The notes below the pieces were generated by a model. It searched no databases, was not told where the DNA came from, and saw only the letters and a program-made list of their open reading frames with translations. From Litorivita pollutaquae (lineage in GTDB: Bacteria; Pseudomonadota; Alphaproteobacteria; Rhodobacterales; Rhodobacteraceae), in assembly GCF_003205515.1 (NCBI RefSeq), contig NZ_KZ826481.1, positions 662,660-726,659 of the forward strand: 64,000 nt of DNA. The letters run 5' to 3'. Every line of letters starts with the position of its first letter. Within the stretch, counting starts at the first letter, position 1. Both the position numbers and the translations under genes were made by a program. This document shows positions 56,414 to 64,000 of this stretch, piece by piece.

Positions 56414-57334
56414 ATGAAATCGCAAAGAAAATCCATGTCGCGTGCGCGGCGATTGACAGGCATATCTATATTGGCTGGCAGCATGATGTTGCTCTCGGCC
56501 TGTGACGAAAATGGCCAGTTTTCGTTGAAAAATCCCGCTTCCGGCACGGGCGAGGCAGGGCAGGCAAACGCCCCCTCAAAGTCGGTAAAGCTGATCGAGC
56601 GTGATATCGAGGCGCCCGATGTCTTCCAGGTCACCGAAGCCGGGCTTTGGGACGGGCGTCCGTCGCTGGGCGGCGTTTGGGTCGCGCACCCCGATGTCAA
56701 AGACCCCGAACGGGTGATCATCCGCAACACCGCCAATGGCAAATTCGTCATCGGGGCCTTGTTCCGCCGCGAACGTGCAAACCCCGGGCCACGTCTGCAG
56801 GTCTCGTCTGATGCGGCTGCCGCCTTGGGCATGTTGGCCGGGGCGCCGAACCAATTGAACGTCACCGCATTGCGCCGCGAGGAAGTCCCAAGCACGCCCG
56901 AAACCACAGAGGCCGAACCGCTCAACGATCCTGCCACCGTCGAGGCAAGCACTCTGGACCCCGTGACCGCCAGCGCAGGCGCGGCAATTGCCAAGGCCGA
57001 AGCGACGCCTGCCGTCACGTCCAGTGGCGCGATCAAACCGCCCGTAAAACCTGCGGCCGCACCGGCGCCGAAACCCGTGACCAAAACCGCCGGATCGGCG
57101 CTTGCCAAACCCTATTTACAGATCGGGATTTTCTCGGTCGAGCAGAATGCCAAAAACACCGCCACCGCCATGCGCCAAGCCGGCATGGTCCCCACGGTGA
57201 AAAAGCAAAGCACATCCGGCAAGACATTCTGGCGCGTGCTGGTCGGGCCTGCAACCTCCAAGGGAGAGCGCGCCGCCTTGCTCAAGAAGATTAAAGCCAA
57301 CGGGTTTGCCGATGCCTATGCGGTGACCAACTGA
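56414..57334 (+). CDS. SPOR domain-containing lipoprotein
   Basis: A lipoprotein signal (GISILAGSMMLLSAC) leads to a mature part with a low-complexity Pro/Ala/Lys linker (residues about 165-230) and a C-terminal SPOR domain (YLQIGIFSVEQNAKNTATAMRQAG, WRVLVGPATSKGERAALLKKIK). SPOR domains bind denuded peptidoglycan at division sites. It stands before a D-Ala-D-Ala carboxypeptidase gene, a combination usual in Rhodobacteraceae. Confidence 0.88.
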   Translation: MKSQRKSMSRARRLTGISILAGSMMLLSACDENGQFSLKNPASGTGEAGQANAPSKSVKLIERDIEAPDVFQVTEAGLWDGRPSLGGVWVAHPDVKDPERVIIRNTANGKFVIGALFRRERANPGPRLQVSSDAAAALGMLAGAPNQLNVTALRREEVPSTPETTEAEPLNDPATVEASTLDPVTASAGAAIAKAEATPAVTSSGAIKPPVKPAAAPAPKPVTKTAGSALAKPYLQIGIFSVEQNAKNTATAMRQAGMVPTVKKQSTSGKTFWRVLVGPATSKGERAALLKKIKANGFADAYAVTN

Positions 57335-57535
57335 TCCCTCTTCGTGGCTCTCTGCCTCTGCGATCCTGATCTGCTTATGGCAAAGACAGGCGCGCGGCGG
57401 CAGGGTTCCGCGCGCCGCACGTCATGGCGGTTTGCCCTCTTGCAGCGGGGCGCAGAAGATTGCACTTTTGGCACAGGGTCTGGCCAATAGGGCCGCCTCC
57501 CCTGCTGATCCATTGACCAAAGAGCACCAACCACC

Positions 57536-58762
57536 ATGCACCGCCTTTCGTTTCGCCCCACCCTGTCCATGATCCGCCTCCAGATTGCGGGCCTTGCGGC
57601 GCTGCTGCTTCTGGCGCTACCGGCAAGCGGGTTTGAAACCCGCGCCAGTTCGGCCTTTATTCTCGATCAGACCACGGGCACAGTCTTGCTGGCGAAAAAC
57701 GCAGATGAACCTTTGCCGCCGGCGTCGATGTCCAAACTGATGACCCTTTTGATGGCCTTTGAGGCGATCCGCGACGGGCGTTTGGATTTGACCGAACGTT
57801 TGCCGGTGTCGGAACATGCGATGAGCTATGGCGGTTCAACGATGTTTTTGGACACCACCGATCGCGTGACGGTCGAAGATCTGTTGCGCGGCATTATCGT
57901 TTTGTCGGGCAATGACGCCTGCGCCGTGATTGCCGAAGCGCTATCGCCGGATGGCACCGAGGCCGGGTTTGCCCGCGCCATGACCAAACGCGCCACGGCG
58001 CTCGGCATGACCAATTCGACCTTTGTCAATTCCAACGGTTGGCCCGCCGCCGGGCACCGCATGTCGATGCGCGATCTGGCGTTGCTGGCCAATCACCTGA
58101 TCACTGATTTCCCGCAATTCTATCCGCTGTTTGCCGAAACACGGTTTGAATTCGACGGGCGCGCGCCACAAAATGTGCGCAACCGCAACCCGCTTTTGGC
58201 GCTTGGGATCGGGGCGGATGGCCTCAAAACCGGCCACACCAGCGAGGCCGGATATGGTTTGGTCGGCTCAGCAAAACAAGGTGACCGGCGAGTGATTTTC
58301 GTGGTATCGGGGCTTAGCTCCGAGCGCGCCCGCGCCGAAGAGGCCGAAGCCATTGTCAATTGGGCCTTTCGCCAGTTTTCAGAGCGCGACATCATCGCAT
58401 CTGGCACGGTGATCGCGCGCGCTGATGTGTTTATGGGGGCCGCCGGCGATGTCGGATTGACCCCCGCAACCGATGTCCGCGCCTTGATGCCGGTGTTGGC
58501 CGCAGGCGCGCTACAGGGTGAAGTGGTGTTCCAAAGCCCCGTCGTTGCCCCGATCAAACAAGGCACCCCCTTGGGCGAATTGATCGTCACCCGTGACACA
58601 TTGCCGGAAATCCGCATCCCTCTGGTCGCAGATGCCGATGTCGCCAAGGGCGGGTTCGCCGAGCGGCTCAAAACTGCGGCACAGCATGTCCTGAGCCGGT
58701 TGAATGACGGCCCTGCCCCGGCGCCGGCACCCGCTGCGGCCCCTGCGGAGGCCGCCTCTTGA
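57536..58762 (+). CDS. D-alanyl-D-alanine carboxypeptidase (PBP5/6 family)
   Basis: The serine-peptidase motifs of the S11 family are present: SMSK with the nucleophile Ser64 and Lys67, SGN in VLSGNDACAVIAE, and KTG in DGLKTGHTSEAGYG. A signal peptide precedes them and a C-terminal beta domain with a Pro/Ala-rich tail follows. The enzyme trims the terminal D-Ala of peptidoglycan stem peptides in the periplasm. Start is 57536, with a second ATG at 57569 possible. The stop overlaps the tmk start (TTGA). Confidence 0.93.
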   Translation: MHRLSFRPTLSMIRLQIAGLAALLLLALPASGFETRASSAFILDQTTGTVLLAKNADEPLPPASMSKLMTLLMAFEAIRDGRLDLTERLPVSEHAMSYGGSTMFLDTTDRVTVEDLLRGIIVLSGNDACAVIAEALSPDGTEAGFARAMTKRATALGMTNSTFVNSNGWPAAGHRMSMRDLALLANHLITDFPQFYPLFAETRFEFDGRAPQNVRNRNPLLALGIGADGLKTGHTSEAGYGLVGSAKQGDRRVIFVVSGLSSERARAEEAEAIVNWAFRQFSERDIIASGTVIARADVFMGAAGDVGLTPATDVRALMPVLAAGALQGEVVFQSPVVAPIKQGTPLGELIVTRDTLPEIRIPLVADADVAKGGFAERLKTAAQHVLSRLNDGPAPAPAPAAAPAEAAS

Positions 58763-59418
58763 GCGACATACAAACGGCGGCGACGACCGGCCGGTTTATT
58801 TCCTTTGAGGGGATCGACGGATCGGGCAAGTCCACGCAGGCGCGAATGCTGGCCGAAACCCTGCGCAGCGAAGGTCATGAGGTGGTTTTGACCCGAGAGC
58901 CGGGCGGATCCCCGGGGGCCGAGGACATTCGCAAATTGGTGCTCGAAGGCGATCCCGACCGCTGGTCTGCCCATAGCGAGATATTGCTGTTCACCGCCGC
59001 GCGCCGCGACCATTTGGAACGCACCATCCTGCCTGCGCTCGCCGAAGGGAAAGTGGTGATCTGCGACCGGTTCGCCGATAGCACACGGATGTATCAAGGG
59101 CTGTCGCGCGGCGACCTGCGCGCTTTGGTGGATGAATTGCACCGGTTGATGATCGGGCGCGAACCGGATCTGACGATCCTGATCGACATGGACCCCGCCA
59201 AGGGGCTGAGCCGGGCCTTGGGGCGCGGCGGCAGCGAAGAGCGGTTCGAGGAGTTTGGCGAGGCGCTCCAAGTAAAGATGCGGGCCGGGTTTTTGGCCTT
59301 GGCCGATGAATACGCGGACCGTTTCACCACAATAAACGGCGCGCGCAGCATCGATGCTGTAGCGCAAGACGTGCGCGCCATCGCCTTGGCACATCTGACC
59401 GGGGTAAAGGCCTCATGA
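58759..59418 (+). CDS. tmk: Thymidylate kinase
   Basis: Tmk phosphorylates dTMP to dTDP. The P-loop EGIDGSGKST is at 17-26, the DR(S/Y) motif appears as CDRFADSTRMYQG and the lid region follows GRGGSEERFE. Length, 219 residues, is normal. The frame begins with TTG overlapping the dacC-type stop (TTGA) and ends overlapping holB (ATGA). It is part of a tightly coupled cluster. Confidence 0.95.
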   Translation: MSDIQTAATTGRFISFEGIDGSGKSTQARMLAETLRSEGHEVVLTREPGGSPGAEDIRKLVLEGDPDRWSAHSEILLFTAARRDHLERTILPALAEGKVVICDRFADSTRMYQGLSRGDLRALVDELHRLMIGREPDLTILIDMDPAKGLSRALGRGGSEERFEEFGEALQVKMRAGFLALADEYADRFTTINGARSIDAVAQDVRAIALAHLTGVKAS

Positions 59419-60542
59419 GCGAAGACACACCTCCAGAGCCGGACCGGCTCGACGGTGCTCCGCACCCGCGCGAAACGGCGCGCCTGATTGGGCAAAGCCG
59501 CGCCGAAGCCGAGTTTCTGGACGCATATAACGCGGGCCGTTTGCACCACGCCTGGTTGATCACTGGCCCGCGCGGCACTGGCAAAGCCACGCTGGCATGG
59601 CAATTGGCGCGTTTTTTGCTGGCCACCCCGCCTACCGATGGCGGCCCTTCTCTATTTGGCGATGCCCCTACCCCGCCCGATACGCTCACGATTGATCCCG
59701 ATCATCCCGTGGCGCGCCGCATCACAGCGAAATCCGAACCGGGTCTGTTTCACATCACCCGATCGCCGCACCCGCAAACCGGCAAGATGCGTGATCAAAT
59801 CACCGTGGATGACGTGCGCGCTTTGGGGCATTTCTTGCAACTCTCTGCGCCTGACGGCGGGCGCCGCGTGGTGATCGTCGATGCGGTGGACGAGATGAAC
59901 GTGCAAGCCTCGAACGCGCTGCTGAAAATGCTCGAAGAGCCGCCCGCGCGCACGACGCTTTTGCTGATCGCGCATCAACCCGCGCGGCTTTTACCGACCA
60001 TTCGCTCGCGCTGCCGCGAATTGCGACTGACCGCGCTCTCCCCGACCGACATGGCCGAGGCGCTCGTCCTTGCCGGAGTGGATATTGAGGGCGACACCGC
60101 CGCCTTGGCCGAACTTGCGGGCGGATCGGTGGGCGAGGCGATCCGCCTGTCTCAAGGCGGGGGATTGTCGCTTTACGCTGATTTGGTCGGAATGTTTGCG
60201 ACCTTCCCCGCCGGCGACCGCGGGCGGATGCTGCGGCTGGCCGATGGCGTTTCCGCCCGGACCGCAGTGCCGCGACTGGATCTGATGCTTTGGCAGGTGG
60301 ATCTGATCATGGCGCGTTTGGCGCGCACCGGCGCATTGGGCGCACCACCCTCCGTCGAGGGATCCAGCGGCGAGGCCACGATGCTACTGCGGCTTTCGCC
60401 AGACCCGCAGCGCGCGCGCCATTGGGCGCAGGCCGCCGAAGAAATCGGTGCACGGGTCCGGCACGGGCGGGCGGTCAACCTTGACCCCGCCGCGCTCATC
60501 CTAGATATGTTTATCAAGATCCAGCAGACCGCTGCCACCTGA
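59415..60542 (+). CDS. holB: DNA polymerase III subunit delta'
   Basis: An AAA+ clamp-loader subunit with HAWLITGPRGTGKATLAWQLA, and the sensor region NALLKMLEEPPARTTLLLIAHQPARLLPTIRSRCR containing the SRC motif of clamp loaders. It joins delta and tau/gamma to load the beta clamp. The ATG overlaps tmk's stop. The classic neighbours tmk upstream and tatD downstream support the call. 375 residues. Confidence 0.95.
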   Translation: MSEDTPPEPDRLDGAPHPRETARLIGQSRAEAEFLDAYNAGRLHHAWLITGPRGTGKATLAWQLARFLLATPPTDGGPSLFGDAPTPPDTLTIDPDHPVARRITAKSEPGLFHITRSPHPQTGKMRDQITVDDVRALGHFLQLSAPDGGRRVVIVDAVDEMNVQASNALLKMLEEPPARTTLLLIAHQPARLLPTIRSRCRELRLTALSPTDMAEALVLAGVDIEGDTAALAELAGGSVGEAIRLSQGGGLSLYADLVGMFATFPAGDRGRMLRLADGVSARTAVPRLDLMLWQVDLIMARLARTGALGAPPSVEGSSGEATMLLRLSPDPQRARHWAQAAEEIGARVRHGRAVNLDPAALILDMFIKIQQTAAT

Positions 60543-60624
60543 TCCTTGGCGCATTTATTCCGGCCCGATCCGGCCGCTCTGCGCCGCAACCTGACCATGC
60601 CGCTCCCGCGCGCGAAAGACATTC

Positions 60625-61431
60625 ATGACCACTGCCATTGCCATCACCGACAGCCATTGCCACCTTGATTTCTCCGATTTCGACGGCGAACGCGATGCGC
60701 TCATCGCCCGCGCCCGCGCGGCCGGTGTGACCCGAATGGTGACGATCTGCACCAAGCTGGACAATCTGCGGCAAGTGCAAGAGATCGCCGAAACCTATCC
60801 AGAGGTATTTTTTGCCGCCGGCACCCATCCGATGAGCGCCGCCGAGGTGCCCTTGGTCAGCGTTGCGGAGCTGGTGGCGCTGGCCGAGCACCCGAAATTC
60901 GTCGGCATCGGCGAAACCGGTTTGGATTACCATTACACCGCCGAAAGCGCCGATATCCAAAAGCAAAGCCTGCGCATCCATATCGAGGCCGCGCAGATCA
61001 CCGGATTGCCCTTGATTATTCACGCGCGCAGTGCCGACGATGATATGGCGCGCATTTTGCGCGAAGCCTATGAAGCCGCGCCCTATTCTTGCGTCATGCA
61101 TTGCTTTTCCTCCAGCCCCGAACTGGCGAAAGCGGCGCTTGATCTGGGCTTTTACCTCTCGATGTCCGGCATCGCGACATTCCCCAAAAGCCAAGAGGTC
61201 CGCGATATTTTCGCATCCGCGCCGATTGACCGGATATTGGTCGAAACCGATGCGCCCTACCTTGCGCCGCCGCCCCACCGCGGGCGCCGCAACGAACCCT
61301 CCTATGTCGCTCTGACCGCACAAAAAGGCGCCGAGGTCTTCGGCATGGATTACGCCGATTTTGCCGCCGCAACGCAGGCCAATTTCGACCGGCTGTTTGC
61401 CAAGGCGGCTGCATATGAGGGGCGTGATTGA
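60625..61431 (+). CDS. TatD family metal-dependent hydrolase
   Basis: The amidohydrolase-fold protein has DSHCHLDF at the N-terminus, IGETGLDYHY with the metal-bridging Glu, LPLIIHARSADDD, CVMHCFSSS and VETDAPYLAPPPHRGRRNEPSYV, all TatD landmarks. Members act as 3'-5' DNases or DNA-quality nucleases. The stop overlaps the next start as TGATG. Confidence 0.95.
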   Translation: MTTAIAITDSHCHLDFSDFDGERDALIARARAAGVTRMVTICTKLDNLRQVQEIAETYPEVFFAAGTHPMSAAEVPLVSVAELVALAEHPKFVGIGETGLDYHYTAESADIQKQSLRIHIEAAQITGLPLIIHARSADDDMARILREAYEAAPYSCVMHCFSSSPELAKAALDLGFYLSMSGIATFPKSQEVRDIFASAPIDRILVETDAPYLAPPPHRGRRNEPSYVALTAQKGAEVFGMDYADFAAATQANFDRLFAKAAAYEGRD

Positions 61432-62234
61432 TGGCAGAGTTACGGTTTACCATATTAGGCTGCGGCTCGTCGGGGGGGGTGCCGCGTCTGGGCGGGCATT
61501 GGGGCGAGTGTGATCCCGAGAACCCTAAAAACCGCCGGCGGCGCTGCGCCTTACTGATCGAACGCGACGGGCCCGAGGGCACGACATCGGTGCTCATCGA
61601 CACCGGTCCCGACCTGCGCGACCAACTTTTAAATGCCGGGGTCGGGCGCCTTGATGCCGTGGTCTATACCCATGGCCATGCCGATCATGTGCACGGCATT
61701 GATGATCTGCGTATGATCGTGTTCAACATGCGCAAACGGCTTAGGGTCTGGGCCGATGGCGATACGCAAAACGATCTCTTCTCGCGCTTTGGTTATGCGT
61801 TCATTCAACCGGACGACAGCCCCTACCCGCCGATTTTGGACATGCACACGATCAAGGGCGACATCACCGTCGAGGGACGCGGCGGTCCGGTGATCCTGAC
61901 CCCGTTCAAAGTCGGTCACGGGGCGATTGATGCCTTGGGTTTCCGGATTGGCGATCTCGCCTATTTGCCTGATGTGGCCGAGATCTATGACGATGCCTGG
62001 CCGGTATTGCAGGGGTTGGACTGTTGGATCGTCGACGCGCTGCGCCGCACGCCGCATCCGACGCATTCGCATCTCGCACAAAGCCTTGAGTGGATTGAAA
62101 AAATCGCCCCAAAACGCGCAGTGCTGACCAATATGCACATTGATCTGGATTATGCGGCCGTCGAAGCAGAGACCCCCGATCACATCACCCCAGCCTATGA
62201 CGGGATGGTCATCCGATACGACATTCCCGATTGA
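61431..62234 (+). CDS. MBL-fold metallo-hydrolase (PhnP-like)
   Basis: The metallo-beta-lactamase fold is shown by TILGCGSSGGVPRLGG at the start, the metal motif THGHADHVHGIDDLR, and histidines in VGHGAIDALGF and TNMHIDLDY. Cyclic phosphodiesterase-type PhnP relatives show the same pattern. A TTG start at 61428 is possible, but the ATG at 61431 gives the TGATG overlap with tatD. The reaction is not established. It follows tatD in many Rhodobacteraceae. Confidence 0.92.
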   Translation: MAELRFTILGCGSSGGVPRLGGHWGECDPENPKNRRRRCALLIERDGPEGTTSVLIDTGPDLRDQLLNAGVGRLDAVVYTHGHADHVHGIDDLRMIVFNMRKRLRVWADGDTQNDLFSRFGYAFIQPDDSPYPPILDMHTIKGDITVEGRGGPVILTPFKVGHGAIDALGFRIGDLAYLPDVAEIYDDAWPVLQGLDCWIVDALRRTPHPTHSHLAQSLEWIEKIAPKRAVLTNMHIDLDYAAVEAETPDHITPAYDGMVIRYDIPD

Positions 62235-62246
62235 CGGGGTAGGCGC

Positions 62247-63182
62247 ATGCAAGAGCTTCTCAATGTCATCCTGCCGGTTTTCTTGGTCATTGGCTTTGGC
62301 TATGTCGCTGTATACAAAAAATATTTCACCGACGCCCATGTCCAAGGCTTGATGAAATACACTCAGAACTTCGCCATTCCCTGCCTGCTTTTTTCGGCCA
62401 TTTCGACGCTGGATCTGGGGCAGAGTTTTCACTGGCGACTTTTGCTGAGCTTTTATTCTGGCGCGAGTTTAGGATTTTTCACCGGCCTGTTGGGCGCGCA
62501 TTATATCTTTGGCCGTGATTGGGAAGAAAGCGTTGCGGTGGGGTTCGTCGGTCTGTTTTCCAACTCGCTGATGTTGGGTTTGCCGATCACGGAACGGGCA
62601 TTCGGCAGCGATGCGCTCACTGCAAATTACGCGATTATCTCGGTGCATTCGCCTTTTTGCTATGCGCTCGGCATCACCGCGATGGAGATCGCCCGCGCCC
62701 ATGCCAATGGCACGCCCGCGCGGGCTTTGGTCCCGAATGTGCTCAAGGCGATGTTCCGCAATGCATTGATATTGGGAATTTTGATGGGGTTTGCTGTGAA
62801 CCTGTCGGGCGTGACACTACCGGTGCCGGTCACGGATGCGGTTGGGCTCATGGTCCAATCCGCCTTGCCCGCCGCGCTCTTCGGTCTTGGCGGGGTATTG
62901 GTGCAATACCGCCCCGAGGGCGATATAAAGGTCATTGCCTATGCCGTTTGCATCTCGTTGATGGTGCATCCGGCGGTCGTCTGGGGGATGAGCCATTGGC
63001 TCGCGTTAGAGCGGTCCGAGCTGCGCTCGGCGGTATTGACCTCTGCAGTCGCGCCGGGGATCAATTCCTATGTCTTTGCGAATATGTACGGCAAAGGGCG
63101 GCGTGTCGCGGCCTCGGCGGTGTTGATCGGTACGGTGGTCTGCCTCATAACGGTTTGGCTGTGGTTGATGGTTTTGCCCTAA
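62247..63182 (+). CDS. AEC family transporter (auxin efflux carrier type)
   Basis: Ten hydrophobic segments over 311 residues, with the AEC features ILPVFLVIGFGYVAVYKKYF at the start, FSNSLMLGLPI and NSYVFANMYGKGRRVAASAVLIGT near the end. Family members move organic acids or amides across the inner membrane. It begins 13 bases after the MBL gene and may be co-transcribed. Substrate unknown. Confidence 0.88.
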   Translation: MQELLNVILPVFLVIGFGYVAVYKKYFTDAHVQGLMKYTQNFAIPCLLFSAISTLDLGQSFHWRLLLSFYSGASLGFFTGLLGAHYIFGRDWEESVAVGFVGLFSNSLMLGLPITERAFGSDALTANYAIISVHSPFCYALGITAMEIARAHANGTPARALVPNVLKAMFRNALILGILMGFAVNLSGVTLPVPVTDAVGLMVQSALPAALFGLGGVLVQYRPEGDIKVIAYAVCISLMVHPAVVWGMSHWLALERSELRSAVLTSAVAPGINSYVFANMYGKGRRVAASAVLIGTVVCLITVWLWLMVLP

Positions 63183-63387
63183 CGCGCGGCGCCGGCGGTT
63201 TCACAGCGTTCAGGCCGGCGGCGTGACGGCCTCCAAACCGTCTTTGTACAACGCCGATCCGCCCCATCACGGCAAACACACGCAAGGTGCGACCAACGAG
63301 ATGCGCCGGCACCTGCGGGACAGCCAATTCACAGATAGCGATCACATCAACGCGGCCGTCCACCTTCACGGGGTCGCCCGCACCGCT

Positions 63388-63966
63388 TCATAAAATCCTA
63401 TTGCGCGCCGTGGTGCATTCTTCGCCCCGATCGCCGATGCATGCGGTGCCTTCGCCATTACAAACCGGATCATGATCCCGAATACTCCAAGCGACGGCCG
63501 GACCATCATCGCGATAGAGAGTGTCGCCCGCACCGCCGTAGGGGTAGTCGCCCCCTTCACAGCCCTGCAGAACGTCATCGCGAGTGCCAACCAAAAGCAC
63601 ATCATTGCCGAGCCCGCCGTGCGCATCCTCATTGCACGCAAGACCGAAAACCGGATCGGCATCCCCCTCCCCGCACAGAAGATCATAGGGCGCGCCACCA
63701 CAGGTGCCGTCATCGACGCCACCGGTCCAAACGGCCCCATTGCCCATGTTTTCGTACAGCGGATCATCGTGAATCTCGGGGATGCTCCCGACATCATCAA
63801 TCATATTATCGCCGGCCTTGGCGCTGATATCGCCGTCGGGGCCTTGTATTGTGCCACCGGCGCCAAAAAGGATCGTGTCATTACACGGCGCGCCGTCGAC
63901 GCCCTTCTGTCTGGCGAAGGCCGCAAAAGAACCGTCGTCATATCCTTGAAGAACATAGATTGTCAT
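63388..63966 (-). CDS. Degenerate RTX-like, cysteine-containing protein
   Basis: The 192-residue protein has weak GGxGxD-type nonapeptide signals (NDTILFGAGGTIQGPDGD, AHGGLGNDVLLVGTRDDVLQG, GGAGDTLYRDDG) of calcium-binding RTX proteins, but they are spaced irregularly and interrupted. Six cysteines occur (for example DGTCGGAPYDLLCGEGD, CNEDAHGG, CNGEGTACIGDRGEEC), unusual for the cysteine-poor RTX family. It has no signal peptide, as in type I secreted proteins. A frame after its stop (63145-63369) may be a decayed continuation. Function unknown. Confidence 0.6.
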   Translation of the reverse strand: MTIYVLQGYDDGSFAAFARQKGVDGAPCNDTILFGAGGTIQGPDGDISAKAGDNMIDDVGSIPEIHDDPLYENMGNGAVWTGGVDDGTCGGAPYDLLCGEGDADPVFGLACNEDAHGGLGNDVLLVGTRDDVLQGCEGGDYPYGGAGDTLYRDDGPAVAWSIRDHDPVCNGEGTACIGDRGEECTTARNRIL

Positions 63967-64000
63967 ACTGCACCCCGCCGTCCACTGATTGCGGCGCCAC

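Overview
The window looks like chromosomal DNA of an alphaproteobacterium of the Rhodobacteraceae (Roseobacter-type). Supporting this are the high GC, the gene pairs typical of the family (FYDLN-acid protein beside tRNA-Ala; SPOR lipoprotein, D-Ala-D-Ala carboxypeptidase, tmk, holB, tatD and an MBL hydrolase in a row; tamA-tamB), and a Paracoccus-like denitrification locus. The species cannot be named from the sequence alone.

Layout. 1-10.6 kb: housekeeping genes (accA 3' end, GntR regulator, YgjP-type metallopeptidase, FYDLN protein, tRNA-Ala(GGC), FAH-family hydrolase, tamBA, purU). 10.6-13.8 kb: a sugar-kinase locus, with a ROK repressor divergent from a FrcK-like kinase and a PfkB fructokinase around a near-perfect 37-bp palindrome. 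14.2-15.5 kb: a YegD-type Hsp70. 15.5-41 kb: a denitrification super-locus. It holds a TonB receptor, an Nnr/Dnr-type Crp/Fnr regulator, norCBQDEF, nnrS, nirS, a small membrane protein, nosCRZDFYLX plus a terminal cytochrome c, and an exbB-exbD-exbD-tonB unit. Four good FNR/Nnr-type boxes (17638, 23991, 25395, 37948) sit upstream of the TonB receptor, norC, nirS and nosC, so the nearby Crp/Fnr protein probably drives all four units when NO and low oxygen are sensed. Heme d1 biosynthesis genes and nitrate reductase are not in the window.

41-55.9 kb: a patchwork accessory region. It contains a deletion scar joining the 3' ends of a TonB receptor and a DUF2218 gene, a hemolysin-III/PAQR protein, a two-gene Eco29kI-like restriction-modification system, an IclR-regulated amidase plus branched-chain-type ABC transporter operon with repeated TATCCA-N5-TGGATA palindromes, a frameshifted HELRH protein, a CCCATGG tandem repeat, an orphan terminator and a two-gene cassette (GrlR-like + DUF6680-like). 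The cassette abuts the 3' end of tRNA-Ser(TGA), a common island attachment site. 56-63.2 kb returns to conserved core genes. The window ends in a degenerate RTX-like, cysteine-containing protein.

How the genes work together: NirS makes NO, NorCB with its assembly factors reduces NO to N2O, and NosZ with NosCRDFYLX reduces N2O to N2. The cytochrome c at the end of the nos operon is a likely electron donor. The Nnr-box TonB receptor and the TonB/ExbBD genes suggest that metal (perhaps copper) import is tied to denitrification. That last link is inference.
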